Below are positions 10,987 through 22,551 of a DNA stretch of 64,000 nt, in pieces. The position numbers were made by a program, and so were the translations under genes. The notes under the pieces are model-generated. The model saw nothing but the letters and a program-made list of their open reading frames with translations, had not been told where the DNA came from and did not search any database. The stretch is from Panicum virgatum (Eukaryota > Streptophyta > Magnoliopsida > Poales > Poaceae), in the NCBI RefSeq assembly GCF_016808335.1, contig NC_053148.1, positions 46,144,930 through 46,208,929 on the forward strand, given 5' to 3'. Position 1 is the stretch's first letter. Each line of letters starts with the position of its first letter.

Positions 10987-13900
10987 CTAATCGAGATCAG
11001 TTGCCGAACGCTGCTGAGGAAGCTGCATGCTCGAGATGTCCTCCCGGGGCAAATGGCCCAAAGAACCTTCTGCTCCAGCACATGTGCTGCGATCGACCAC
11101 TGAAAGCTCAGGGTCGCTCTCCAGCAATGGCTGGGTGGACTTCCTGTTCTTCCGGAAGACGAGGTACAGGATTGCAGCTATGTATATGAGCATGCCCAGG
11201 AAACCGAAAATCCCAGAAAATACTTGGGAAACGGTGGACAGCCCGCTGTGGAGGAGCAATTTGACGAAGCTTGTAATCAGGAAGTAGGTGTTGATGACGA
11301 CGATAAATGAACCGATCATCCATGTTAGCACAGAAGTCTGCATTAAAATGTCAAAGTTAGAAAAATTGTTATGCAAATTCATTGTTATTGCAGTCAATTA
11401 TGCGACAAAAAAATAAATCTTACAAATACTGAATTTGTGTGCTGCCCCATCTTTGTTTTGCTACTGGTGAATTTAAGGAGTGGTACTAGAGCGAAAGGGA
11501 GTTCGAATGACAGTATCATCTGCACATATTAGAGATAAGCATTAGTAAACATATGAAACGAGCAATTTAACTGACATGTTTAATGAAAGTTAAATATAAT
11601 ATAACAGCTAAATTTATTAGGGATAATACAGTAGAACAGTAAAGTTTAGTGATTACCGACGCAATGATAATCAACTGGCCAGCTGCTGAGGAACCACCAA
11701 TTACTGACACGATCAAACTTGGCAGAATAGCCAAGGATCTAGTTAGAAGATTCCGTATCCAGGGTTTCATCCGAAGATCTAAAAACCCCTGAATTAGGTA
11801 AGTAAAGGTTATAGTCTGTTGTATACGAAATTTTGTAATCTGGAATGGTTGGTTATGTACTTAGTTTTCCCTTTATTAGGCAAAAGAATGAAATAAGTAA
11901 GCCAATCTAAGACATTGAGAGAAAGGAAGACATTATGAGGCATTAACAATTGTGGTGCCCTAAGCTTCTCTGAAAACAAACTGGCCAGGAGAACCTGGGG
12001 GCTAGGACCAAAATGCAGAATCCAACTTTTTTCTCCCTTTCATGATGCAAATTTAAGGTTCACGTACTAATTTATTTCCGGTACCTATAGAACAGCTTAA
12101 CCAAATGACTTAGCGTTATGCAAAACCTGATATTCAACATGTAGATTATGACTGAAATATAGTAAAAGTCAAAAAAACTGCATGACGTATTGTCCAGCAT
12201 AAGTTCCTGTAATTGTAGAACTCTGACCAGACGCCAACAAGGCAACTGCAAACAACTTTGAGCTCCAGGTTCCAAGGACATTCTACAATGACAGTAAAAG
12301 AAATGCAATTTAGGATAAGAATATTTATAACAAAGGATATACACTTGACAACAAATGTTTGTGAACTGATGGATAAGCTCTACGTAAAAGAACAAATATC
12401 TGCTTAGTAGGTATATCAGAAGTGTTTTTGCCCATGGGTCAGTGTTCTATTGCTGTCTACTTTTCTATTGACCAAATGAACCAGAGATCCTGTCCATTTC
12501 GTGGAGAAAAAGGAAAGAGAAGTAAACCCGAGTGAAAAATTAGAAGTTAGCCCCAAAAATCTATCCAGTATTTTTCATTTAAGTATTTAACTAAAATATG
12601 TAGACCGAAAAATCTTGACCAACCTTTAACAAAAATGAAGCCTTGTTAAGATCCAGATCACTGCAGTTTGCCTGATCTTCAGGGTTCAAATTACCTGAAC
12701 CACAGACAGCACCACTAACAGATATGATAGATATGTTGATGAGAAAAGCTACTGTAAGGGCAAATGCACTTTCAATCGTATAGAATCTACAGGCCTCCTG
12801 CAAGAAAGTGAATTGTTGGAAATAAATACATGTTTCATCATGAGGCTTGTGTCTTTGCAAACTTGTATGCCACAATAACAGGGCTGGAGGAATTTAGTAC
12901 ACATAGGATATCATATTAAGAATAACTGAAAATAGTACCGACACTTTAGATCACTATAAGGAGAATTAGAGGTTACTTTAATCCCATGAACAGACCGTGG
13001 CACTTTTCTTGATAGAATTAACGCCGAGTGCAGAAAAAGATTATGCCTGCAATTTATACAGAAGCTAAATGAAAAAGATCTTGTGTCCGAAACAAAATGG
13101 TTGGGAACAGAAATATAGTCAAGAAGCTTACGGCATCACCATAGCACCAAGCAATGAGATAGCAAGACCTGTAGCTCCATTTCCTTTAAGGTCAGGAACA
13201 AAAAGCCCCCTCACAACTTCTGAAGCGTTTGGTTTAGAATACCCAAGTTCAACTAAGAAACAAATTGCTATTAAGAACACCAGAAATGCAATAAGAAATT
13301 CCAGCTTACGGACCTGCACCAGAAACAAAAATTACACTGTGCAATATAAGCCTGTCAAACAAGAAAGCTATGACCACTATCTGTTAACTAATGAAATTGT
13401 ACTGATGATCTTATTTATACTCTCTTGTTTATATACCTGCTTTAAGCTGGGGGGGGGGGGGGGTTATGCATTACAGCTCTTAGCAAAGAGTAACTAGTCT
13501 GCAATAATTGGAAATGTGACAGGACATTTTCTTACCCCATATTGTTGTAGTAGTAAGAGCATTAGAGTGCTGAGTCCAGTTATTAGAACACCGCACCATA
13601 CAGGGATTCTGAACAGCATATTCAGAGCAAAAGCAGTTCCAATTACTGCAAAGATAAGCCAGCATATTAGCTACCAGGAAAGATTAACTAATGCAACCAT
13701 CTGTGTGATTTGCCAAAACTGTAATTTCCAGTTTATATCTGGTACAGAAATAGAATTACAGAATCCGCAGGCATTACCAAATGGCTGAACTGTACAATCT
13801 ATGTAGCTCTGTAATGCAAAATAAAAAAAAATGCAAAAGGAGCTGAAATAGGTTCAATACCTTCAGGGATATCACAAGCAACAACTGCAAGTTCAGCAAG

Positions 13901-14988
13901 AATCCATAAGACAAAATTTGTGACCTTGGGATATTCAGCCCTGCAATGCTCGGCAAGATGTTTCCCTGTCATATGGAGAAATTTCACAAACGATCAGCAT
14001 TCAAGCAAGGAAATAACATATTAACAGATATAGTTGTTGCACGGGTCAAAATACCAACCTGTCACAACCCCTAGCCTGGCTGCAAGTGATTCAATAATAA
14101 GAGCAGCACAGGATGCAACAAGTATGATCCAAAGAAGCTGTGATAATAAGAATAATATGATCATAATTCTTAAGTAGAGATAAGCATGAGCGCATAAAGA
14201 TCAATCAATAGAATTTGGTACTTTAAATGAGAGATATGATAGGCATATGAAACAAAAAAAAAAGGAGAGGAAAAATAACACACAAGTGGGAAGAAGAGAT
14301 AGAAGTAGGGGACACCTCATATTTGTACTGTGCTCCAGCCTGTAGATCCGTCTCAACTGCAAGATGTACCCAAGGAAAATGTCAAAGGGTACACAAGTGA
14401 TAGGAGGGAAATACTTAATGAAACTGAATGTTTAATCTTACAATTGCCAGGATCAATATAAGCAATTGATACAAGAAATCCAGGTCCTACGTATGAGAAT
14501 AAGTTCTTCCAGCTGTTTTTCTGCCAATGTCACAAACCAGGCAACATTTAGTTTCTCATCATTCTGAAGCCATCAGACCCAGACATACAAAAGTTCGTAA
14601 GCAATCTGAATAGATCCGTGCTTCTCATTCACTTGTTCATTATTTTCTCTATTTCTCAACAGAAACTAATGTTCAATTCTTCATCTCTTCTGCACATCAA
14701 GTTAGAAACTAGACAGCACACATCAGGACAACATATTCAGATGGGACGATTATCTCAAGGAAGAGCAAGACTAGCAAGAAAATTTGAACGTTAGCTGTGT
14801 GATAGTGACATCTTGTTCTTTTCAAAAATGAAGCATGGAGTATCAAGAGTATACCATACCTCTGGAATAACAATCTGATCGACATCTATGCTCTCAATGA
14901 GAGGAGTGCCGGGGCCATTCGAGCAGTCACTCCTCCCAACGCTAGTCATAAATTGTGGCTGGGATGAGCATTGACCTGCGCCACTCAT
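10987..14988 (-). CDS. NRAMP3: NRAMP divalent metal transporter, 13 coding exons, 550 aa
   Basis: Membrane transporter for Mn/Fe-type divalent metals, driven by protons. Coding exons (minus): 14988-14860, 14520-14442, 14356-14316, 14137-14059, 13965-13861, 13645-13536, 13313-13132, 13046-12977, 12797-12624, 12282-12178, 11788-11657, 11519-11424, 11337-10987. The metal site DPGN in helix 1 (about residues 66-69, [19 protein letters not shown]) and the MPH motif in helix 6 (about 241-243, [10 protein letters not shown]) are intact. [14 protein letters not shown] and [10 protein letters not shown] are NRAMP landmarks in the loop before helix 9. The start ATG at 14988 is preferred because the longer frame begins with TTG. 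The exon ending at 12178 (VMQ) is followed by TTTTTTT, not GT; the only nearby GT is one base earlier and would shift the frame. Symbol by context and memory of the rice locus, not by alignment. Confidence 0.92.
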
Positions 14989-15966
14989 CTCGTTGTCACC
15001 CAAGAAGTCTCAGCCTGCTGTGCTGCAAACACAAGGCAGCGAGGGGGAGTTATTTATAGGTACGCTTCCTAATGACACTTGCTTAGTTGCGTTAGTGTTA
15101 AGAATATGCATTGTGTGGGGTGCAACAAAGTCTCCTGTAGGGCAGCAAGGACCATAGCCACCAGAAGGAGATCAGGAGAAGATAAGATAAACGAATAAGA
15201 GACCGGAGCACAGTGCATCAACGAAAAGGAGCACTCAATGTATGCGTTTGGAGAGAAAAAAAATGGAAAAGTAGTAATTTCGATTTTGAACCTAACTTGA
15301 CCTAGCAAATGGAACGCCGGGGGCCTGGCACCTACTTTATGCACGATGATATATTCCCCCGAGCAAATTGAGCGGTGTGGAGTTAAAGACTGGCTGAGCG
15401 TGTGTTATCAGCGACGGAGCATCAGGAATATAGAAATGACAGTGCCTAGTACAGTAGTACTGAGACGCAAGACTCGGCCTTTCCCCCCATGCTTCAGCAA
15501 ATCGGCGCAACAGAATCCTACGGGGAAAGGGCGAATGCGGAGGGAGAAATTAAAACAGTGGAGAAGAAAAGGGCAGCAAGTGGCATGAGGTCACTTGTCA
15601 ATGTCGGACGCCACAAATGCAAGATGAGCTAACGACCATTAGCTCGAAAGGCGGCCAGGTACCAAATCGGAAATTCCGGAATCTGGCTAAGAGAGTCGAG
15701 AGGGATGAACTAAGCGAGATGAACTCTCACAGAAGTAATGGCCGAAGCGGAAGCTAAGCCTAATCTCCGTCGGCCGCCATGGCCAGCATGGGGCAGAAAA
15801 ATCGCATCTTTGGCGTGATGGCGGCGGTGGTAATCAGCTAATCACGGAACCGAGCCAGAACCGCACGCTGCAGCCGGCGCGACGGGGAAGCCGTGCCCGG
15901 ATCTGAGGCGGCGCGGGGCGCGTGGCCCGGGAGGGAGGTGGAGGAGCCCCAATGGGAAGGCGTACC
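14989..15966 (-). other. NRAMP 5' UTR with probable leader intron
   Basis: An acceptor TTTGCAG|CACAGC ends at 15023 (exon resumes at 15022), just ahead of the ATG, and a donor CACGCAG|GTACGCC lies at 15966/15965 in GC-rich DNA. These would define a leader intron of about 943 bp and a non-coding first exon starting somewhere in 15966-16120. Leader introns of this kind are common in plant transporter genes. Inference from splice signals only. Confidence 0.45.
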
Positions 15967-16415
15967 TGCGTGGCTCCGTGTGGCGCGGCGGCGAGCGGCG
16001 GGGAGGGGGGAAGCCGAAGCGGAGCGGAGCGGGGCGGAGGCGTGTGCCGTGTCGTCTCCGCCTCGCTCTCCTGCTCGTTCCGGACACGACGGGGACTGCA
16101 CGGAGTAGGACCTCCCCGGCCTGCCTGCCTGCCTTGAGCTCGGCCACGTACGCCGCCGTCAGGGAGTTGGCGCGGCTAGTCCGTCTCCGTTGGTCGACCG
16201 CGAGTCCACTGGGAGCACGTTTTGGCCGGAGCAGACGTGAACGGGCCGGCGGAGGGAGCGCGCGCGTGCTCCCTGCTCCGGTGCCGTCCCACCGGCGTCT
16301 ACCTACTCGTGCGGAGCGTTACAGTTGGAAAGGGGTTTGGATCTGTATCCGTTGCAGCTTCCAAGTTAGAGGTCGTTGGTTGGGCCATGGCCATGCCCAT
16401 GCGCTTCCCTCTCGG

Positions 16416-17265
16416 TAGGGATGAAAACGGTCGGAAACAATAGGTGATAGACTCCACCACTTTCGCTTTCACATTTTTTTCATCAGAAACGAAAGCGGTA
16501 TGGTATTTTTGGAAACGAAAACGACGTCGGTATTCTGTTAATTTCAAAAACGAAAATATACGGTCGAGAACACATCGATAACGGTCGAAACTCATCAAAA
16601 CGGTATTTAAAAAACGATAAACATATCATACAATAAAGCATAACATTAACTATATGACTTGACACATCTCATATGCAAATAGTGAAGATTCGATTAAGAT
16701 ATCAATCCGAATATCGAACCAATCCGTGATAACTGACACATAGTAGCATGTACGATAATATGGCACAAAGTTGCATACAGCATACGTAACATAGTCATAC
16801 ATGATCATTAACCAAATTCAAATAGAGACTTAAACATAGACTAGCATGCCATTAAGAATAGTGCTAGTGCAAGGCCGCAGGCTGCCTATGGCTACAGCTG
16901 AACCTCAGGCATGTCATCATCATCACCTGCCACATAATCATCATTGACCAGTTATGAAAATTCATCCTACAAATATAAAAATATATTAGTACTCATATTA
17001 TCATACCAAAGTAATACCGGCGGTCAATGATGGACTGGGCTTCAAATACGGTAATACCGGCGGTAAATTACCGGATAAATACGGTAATTTTCGAAAACGG
17101 TCGGCAGAGGCTGAAATCGTTTTCGCTTTCAGTTTCGAATAAAAATATCATTTTCGTTTCCGTATTTTCGGTAGCCGTATTCATTTTCGTTTACACTAGA
17201 ATCTCGGTAAAATCTCAAAAACGGTTCCCGGTAATCGAAAATTTTCGTTTTCGTTTTGAACCCTA
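16416..17265. mobile_element. Ac/Ds-like hAT element, non-autonomous, 850 bp
   Basis: Left end TAGGGATGAAAACGG, right end TTTGAACCCTA, an imperfect terminal inverted repeat of Ac type. Both ends are flanked by the perfect 8-bp target duplication CCTCTCGG (16408-16415 and 17266-17273). The interior has many GGTAAT / CGGTCG / TTTCG subterminal motifs as in Ac/Ds. No transposase frame is visible, so it needs an element elsewhere to move. Confidence 0.9.
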
Positions 17266-17326
17266 CCTCTCGGCATTGGTGGCCGTTGCCTCTTGCGCGT
17301 TCCGTGGGTTTTTGGATGTCTTTGCG

Positions 17327-18221
17327 TATGGCTGGGCGTTCGGGTTACCCGAAAATTTTGGATCAGGTTTTTCGGACTTTTAAAATTTCGTATTTTGAAA
17401 ACTGGAATCTGAAATTCACTAACACAAACCAGAACCCGACATTTCGGGTACCCGAAATTTCGGGTTCGGGTTCGGGTTTACCCGAACTACCCGATAAACT
17501 CCTCTCAGATCTGCATCAACCAAACTCAGAGTGCCGTCGCGCGCGTCGCCGTCGACCTCCATCTCGTCGCCGCGGGCGGTGTCGATGTGGATCAGCTTGA
17601 CGAACATGTCGAGGTCCCCGCCGGGCCCTGTGAGGTGCTTGAGCTCCTCGACGGCCGCGCTGCACGCAAGCAGCGCCCTGAGGCCCGCGAGGAAGTGCCT
17701 CGCGGAGCCCGCGACAGCGGCGGCGGTGCAGCCGAGCCAGGCGAAGGGCGAGCCGTCGCGGACGGCGGCGTGGCACTCGGCGACGGCGGAGGGGCGGCCT
17801 CACGACCTCTGTGCGGGTGGTGGTAGGGGGGTGGCGGGGGCCGGGGGCGGACGACCCTCGGGAGCGCGGCCGCCGAGAGCGGCGCCGGAGGCAGGGGCCC
17901 GCCAGGGGTGGGAGCGGCGGCGCCACGGTCGGGATCGAGAGAGATAAGGGGGAGAGGACGGGACGCGCGAGGGGAAGACTCGGGAGACGGGACGGAGAGT
18001 GTGGATGGATGAATCACGAAGCCGAGTAAATATCTGTGCTGATCGGATGTTCGGGTTTGTTCGGGTACCGAGCTCCTAAACCCGATTTACCCGTAATAAT
18101 TTCGGGTACCGTGACTTGCTAACCGAAGTAGTGTTCGGGTTTTTCGGGCTCGGATTTTTCGGATTCGGGTTTGGATTTCTCGGGTTCGGGTTTCGGATAT
18201 CGGGTAATTTGCCCAGCCATA
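17327..18221. mobile_element. hAT element carrying a captured GC-rich gene fragment (Pack-type), 895 bp
   Basis: Ends TATGGCTGGGCGTTCGGG and TAATTTGCCCAGCCATA are inverted repeats, flanked by TCTTTGCG (17319-17326) and CCTTTGCG (18222-18229), an 8-bp duplication with one mismatch. Both subterminal zones are full of TTCGGGT / ACCCGAA repeats. The middle (about 17505-18030) is abruptly GC-rich and open on the minus strand, reading AVAECHAAVRDGSPFAWLG, then DLDMFVKLIHIDTARGDEM. This looks like part of a host gene picked up by the element; I do not recognise the donor gene. Confidence 0.85.
17520..17780 (-). pseudogene. Captured gene fragment inside the hAT element
   Basis: Minus-strand open frame without its own start codon at the proper end: ...SPFAWLGCTAAAVAGSARHF, later LACSAAVEELKHLTG and LDMFVKLIHIDTA. 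Codon third positions are almost all G or C, as in host grass exons and unlike the surrounding element. There is no stop inside the fragment. The family is unknown to me; the segment may be an exon of a hypothetical host protein. Confidence 0.5.
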
Positions 18222-18343
18222 CCTTTGCGCAATCCAGTTCTGTGATAAGTATTTTTTCCCCGCCAAATACAGGTAGAGACGGCTGAGGATGCCTTTGCAG
18301 TAAGTGGCATGTGCTCACCTGTCAATCTAGGATTGTTTTATTA

Positions 18344-18492
18344 CTCCATCCATCTAAATCATTAGTTATTTTAATTTTATCTAAATACATAAATTTTGTT
18401 ATGCAAATAGACATAATACATATGTATAGATACATAGCAAATATTATGCATCTAAAAAAATTTAAACGGACGATAATTTGGGACGGAGGGAG
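18344..18492. mobile_element. Stowaway-like MITE, 149 bp
   Basis: Ends CTCCATCCATCTAAATC and GGGACGGAGGGAG are imperfect inverted repeats of the CTCCCTCCGT type, flanked by TA on both sides (18342-18343 and 18493-18494). Confidence 0.6.
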
Positions 18493-18514
18493 TACTAATT
18501 AGGAGTATTAAATA

Positions 18515-18749
18515 CTCCCTCCGTTTCAAATTATAGGTCGTTTGACTTTTTTACACTAAGTTTGACCACTCATTTTATTTTAAAAAATTTATGCAAACAT
18601 AGTCAAATTTAAACCGTTCTTCGAGAACTTGTACTAATAAAGCAAGCCACAATAAAAAAAGTGATGTTTTGCACAAATTTTTGAATAAGACGAGTGGTCA
18701 AACATGGGGTTGAAAAAGTCAAACGACCTACAATTTGGAACAGATGGAG
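18515..18749. mobile_element. Stowaway-like MITE, 235 bp
   Basis: CTCCCTCCGTTTCAAATTAT at the left is mirrored by AATTTGGAACAGATGGAG at the right, and the inner parts (GGTCGTTTGACTTTTT / AAAAAGTCAAACGACC) also pair, so the whole element can fold back. Flanked by TA target duplications. Confidence 0.8.
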
Positions 18750-18751
18750 TA

Positions 18752-19018
18752 TTAACTAATTATAAAATTATAATTACACATATGGAGGCTAATTCACAAG
18801 ATGAATCTATTAAACCTAAATAATTCATAATTAGCACATGTTTGTTGTAGCATCATATTGTCAAATCATAGACTAATTAGGATCAATATATTTATCTTGC
18901 AAATTAGCCTCAATCTGTGCAACTAGTTTTGTAATATGTCTATTTTTAATATTCATAACTACTAACCAAATATTTGACATGACAGAGATTAAAGTTTAGT
19001 CAATAGAACCAAACACTC
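18752..19018. mobile_element. Degenerate Tourist-like MITE remnant
   Basis: Contains the family body seen elsewhere here (AGATGAATCTATTAAACCTAA, GACTAATTAGGATCAAT) and a right end ATAGAACCAAACACTCCC, but the left end is lost, probably at the neighbouring Stowaway MITE. Confidence 0.4.
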
Positions 19019-19526
19019 CCTCGGTATCCATACACATACACTTAGATGCTTCGCATTTTGTGGGGAAAAAATACTTCTTACCTGTAACCACACCTTCACC
19101 TCTCGTACCATTCACAATATTTATACTATATTCACCCGAAAAGGACGCTTACGACTCCCAATTCCATTTTTTCCACATCTGGGATACCTCAATTCAATTT
19201 AAATTTTGCTTTGGTGTGTGTTAATCTTTTTGCTATGTCTTTAATTGTTGTCCAAATCCAGCCTCGAATGGATCGGCGGAATTACATGCGAACCTTAAAT
19301 ATTTAAATGGATACTACAGAACCGAAATTCCAAATGTACCCAGCTATGATAGGGCGCGCAAAACCCACTGAATGAATGTTCTAGTACTTATTGAAGCCGA
19401 CTAGGGCTAGCATTGCCATGTTCAAAGTCAAGCTCGGTTGGCTTCATACATACTCTGAATATGAGGCAAACAAATCTTATTCAGAGGGTAGATCTAATTG
19501 ATCAGGGTATAAGACCACGTGACTTC

Positions 19527-19572
19527 AGTTTAGACACGGCACTTTTTTTAGGTAAGTTTAGACACGGCACTT
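19527..19572 (-). mobile_element. Tiny poly(T)-ended insertion with 18-bp flanking duplication
   Basis: AGTTTAGACACGGCACTT occurs at 19527-19544 and again at 19555-19572, separated by only TTTTTAGGTA. The arrangement is that of an extremely truncated retroposon inserted on the minus strand. See also the similar cases near 24.8 and 33.1 kb. Confidence 0.55.
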
Positions 19573-19577
19573 GGTTG

Positions 19578-19777
19578 CAGTGGCGAATCTAACAAACACA
19601 TCTAGAGGGGGCTCGTCTCTTTTCTCATCTTCTTCCTCCCCTTCTTTTCTTCTTATTCTCTCCTTCTTCTTCATAATTTCTTTCTAAAAATGAAGGGGGG
19701 GCTTAGGGAGATATCCATTGATGTTGGGGAGTTAGGGGGCCTTAATCCCCCCTAGCCTACCCCCGGATCCGCCCCTG
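19578..19777. mobile_element. hAT-like MITE, 200 bp
   Basis: Left end CAGTGGCGAATC, right end GGATCCGCCCCTG (imperfect inverted repeats of the CAGGGGCGGA type), with a perfect 8-bp duplication CTTGGTTG at 19570-19577 and 19778-19785. Confidence 0.85.
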
Positions 19778-19869
19778 CTTGGTTGGCAATTGGCATGTTG
19801 CTTTACCTCCAACTCGATAGGGAGACACACATGGGGTCCGGCCATGCGACACGAGTGCGGTTGAGGTGA

Positions 19870-21174
19870 GGATTTTTTTCATTTTTGTATTTAAAAAAAT
19901 TAAAATTTCAAAAATATATGGCGGTTTCGAAAAATTTCAAAACTATACCCCTGTCGCTCCTTGCCTGGGCGACAGGACCTAAATGTAAAAAAAAATTACA
20001 TTTAGGTCCTGGCACCCGGGACGCATTAAACAACGAACTTGTAAAATCGATATAAAATTGTAGAAAAATCATAAAAATACAAACTCAACTGTTTTGGATT
20101 CTATGAAACAAGATCTACATCTTTTGTTATATAAAGTTTTTCATTTGATCAATGTATCTTGCTCTATTTTAAATACTAGTTTAATACACTTTTATTTAAA
20201 TCTCAAGATCCATCCTTTGGGTGCATGTCACCTTTGGCTAGAGTGTTTCATATGGTGAGCATAGGCTTGTACAAAATTGGTAGATCCAGAAAACATTTCT
20301 AGAATAAGTTTTTAAATTAAATCTTGCAATATGTCTAGTTTAAATGAGTTATTTATCCATGCTGCTATACTGAGTTTTAGAAGCCATAACTTTTACAGTA
20401 CCATTATTTTATTTCCTAAGAGCTATAAAAAAAGTTTGGTAAATTTTAGATAAGCATAACTAGACCAAATGAATTATGACTAAGGTAAATGCACTAAATC
20501 GAGAAAAATAGTTCTTGTACCTAGAAAAATTTGAAATAATTCATTTGGTCTAGTTGTGCTTATCTTAAATTTACCAAACTTTTTTTTAGCTCTTAGGAAA
20601 TAAAATAATGGTACTGTAAAAGTTATGGCTTCTAAAACTCAGTATAGCAGCATGGATAAATAACTCATTTAAACTAGACATATTGCAAGATTTAATTTAA
20701 AAACTTATTCTAGAAATGTTTTCTGGGCCTACCAATTTTGTACAAGCCTATACTTACCATATGCAACACTCTGGTCAAAGATGACATGCATCCAAAGGAT
20801 GAATCTTGAGATTTAAATAAAAGTGCATTAAACTAGTATTTAAAATAGAGCAAGATACATTGATCAAATGAAAAACTTTATATAACAAAAGTTGTAGATC
20901 TTGTTTCATAGAATCCAGAACAGTTGAGTTTGTATTTTTCCGATTTTTCTACGATTTTATATCTATTTTACAAGTTCGTTGTTTAATGCGTCCCGGGCGC
21001 CAGGACCTAAATGTAATTTTTTTTTTACATTTAGGTCCTGTCGCCCAGCCAGAGGGCGACAGGCCCCCTGTCGCCCAGGCAAGGGGCGACAGGGGTATAG
21101 TTTTGAAATTTTTCGAAACCACCGTATATTTTTGAAATTTTAATTTTTTTTAAATACAAAAATGGAAAAAATCC
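19870..21174. mobile_element. Mutator-like foldback element, 1305 bp
   Basis: The two halves are long inverted copies of each other (about 640 bp per arm, centre near 20525). The ends GGATTTTTTTCATTTTTG and its mirror CAAAAATGGAAAAAATCC are flanked by a perfect 9-bp duplication TTGAGGTGA (19861-19869 and 21175-21183), the size made by Mutator-like transposases. Near the ends are inner CCTGTCGCC...GGCGACAGG blocks and a small GACCTAAATGT...ACATTTAGGTC hairpin. No coding region. The RNA would form a very long hairpin and be a good siRNA source. Confidence 0.88.
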
Positions 21175-21183
21175 TTGAGGTGA

Positions 21184-22540
21184 ATACGAGAGTGTGGAGG
21201 TAAAGATCAAACTTCTTAGTCCACCGGGCCGCCTATTGCGGGCAGAGAAGGCCCATAGTGGTTAGAGTTAGTTCGTGGGTTTTTCTTCGTTGGGAGTTGC
21301 AGCCCATCTTCCATGCGTGCGGCCCTGGCTGTCTGGGCTTCCCCGATAGGCCTCCCACAGGCCACTGTCCGTTGTTTGACACTGCGTGCGTATTCCCCCG
21401 TTTCGCCCGCAGCCGCCGCGTTCGTTGGGCAGGCCAGCAGCTGCTGATGCGGTCAAGGTCAGAGCCAGCCGCGAGACCGTGTCGTTGACTCGAGGCGGCG
21501 GCGACGTTGTCCACTTGCCCCCTGTCCGCTTCGACTGTCAATTTAACCACCAAGTGCCAGGCAGCGTATTTACAGTTGGCAAGAAAAGAAAGAAAGAAAG
21601 CATCTACTACTACAATACAACCATTTGATCTGATGCACGGTCGGTCCTCACCTACTAGTAGCCGCAAGTGTAGGTAAGAATGAAAAGAGATCGGATATGC
21701 ATAAAAATAGATTGAGATATCTCGAATATTTGTTTTCATGTTTCCTTCCAATTTCCACCTTTTAGATGGAAACGGATCAGATATGTATGGAAACGAATTC
21801 GAATATTCTATTTTCCTGTTTTTTTTTACCATTTTCACCCCTAAAGGTATGCATGCTTCGAGATCGTATTACAGTGCAAAAGAAAAAGGAAGCTATTTGG
21901 GAAAAGGAGGCGACGTGTAGAGAGAGGGGGGAGAGAGAGAGAGACACGCTGCTGGCGCTCGCTGGCCGGGGACAGTCCCCGGCCAGCACCAACCGGCGGC
22001 CGGGTCGGGCAGACAGCGAGACAGGTGGCACTGGCGCCATGGATCCCCTTTCGGCCCGCCCTGATTGGATGACAGACATTCCCTCCCTGATTGGTCGGGG
22101 GCCCACGTGATGCAACGGCCCAGCCCAAAGCTGCCCGCCAAAGCGGGGGCCGCGACTTAACATGAAAGCCGGCCGGCCTCGCGCGCTTTTCATGCATGCA
22201 GGGCAGGCCCTTCGACCTTTTTCTTCGCTCCTCCTCGGCCTACCCTACTCCATGCACAAATACGCATGCATCCTACCCGTAGGGATCTCGATGCCTGCCA
22301 GCTCCTCTTTGCAAAAGGCCTGCCCCGGCACCGTGCTCTATGGCTCGCCAACACTCTAATATATAATAATCTCTTCTCTCTCTTTTTTTCCAAATAATTA
22401 AACGTACTCATCAGTTCCAAATAATTGTTCACCCTATGTTTGTTCCAAGCTAAACTCCTCTACTTTTGACCAAGTTCAGAACACCATTAACTATAAAAAA
22501 TATTTTCCCTTTTCTATCCACCCTCAGATATGTCATAATA
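21184..22540. other. Intergenic, GC-rich then AT-rich, no gene recognised
   Basis: Includes a 27-base palindrome with 13-bp arms (21961-21987, GCTGGCCGGGGAC mirrored). A short stretch 21675-21850 resembles a decayed hAT MITE (GAATGAAAA ... TTTTCACCCC), without a clear duplication. Open frames on the minus strand (21233-21838, 21777-22193) lack any recognisable feature. Confidence 0.4.
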
Positions 22541-22551
22541 AATGGTAGTGC

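Noticed and set aside
11000..14988. EIN2 (NRAMP-domain ethylene signalling protein)
   Set aside because: The protein ends after the NRAMP domain at about 550 aa, lacking the long EIN2 C-terminal region, and it keeps DPGN and MPH motifs typical of true transporters.
18119..18325. Proline/asparagine repeat protein frame
   Set aside because: Produced by the CCCGAA subterminal repeats of the hAT element, not a gene.
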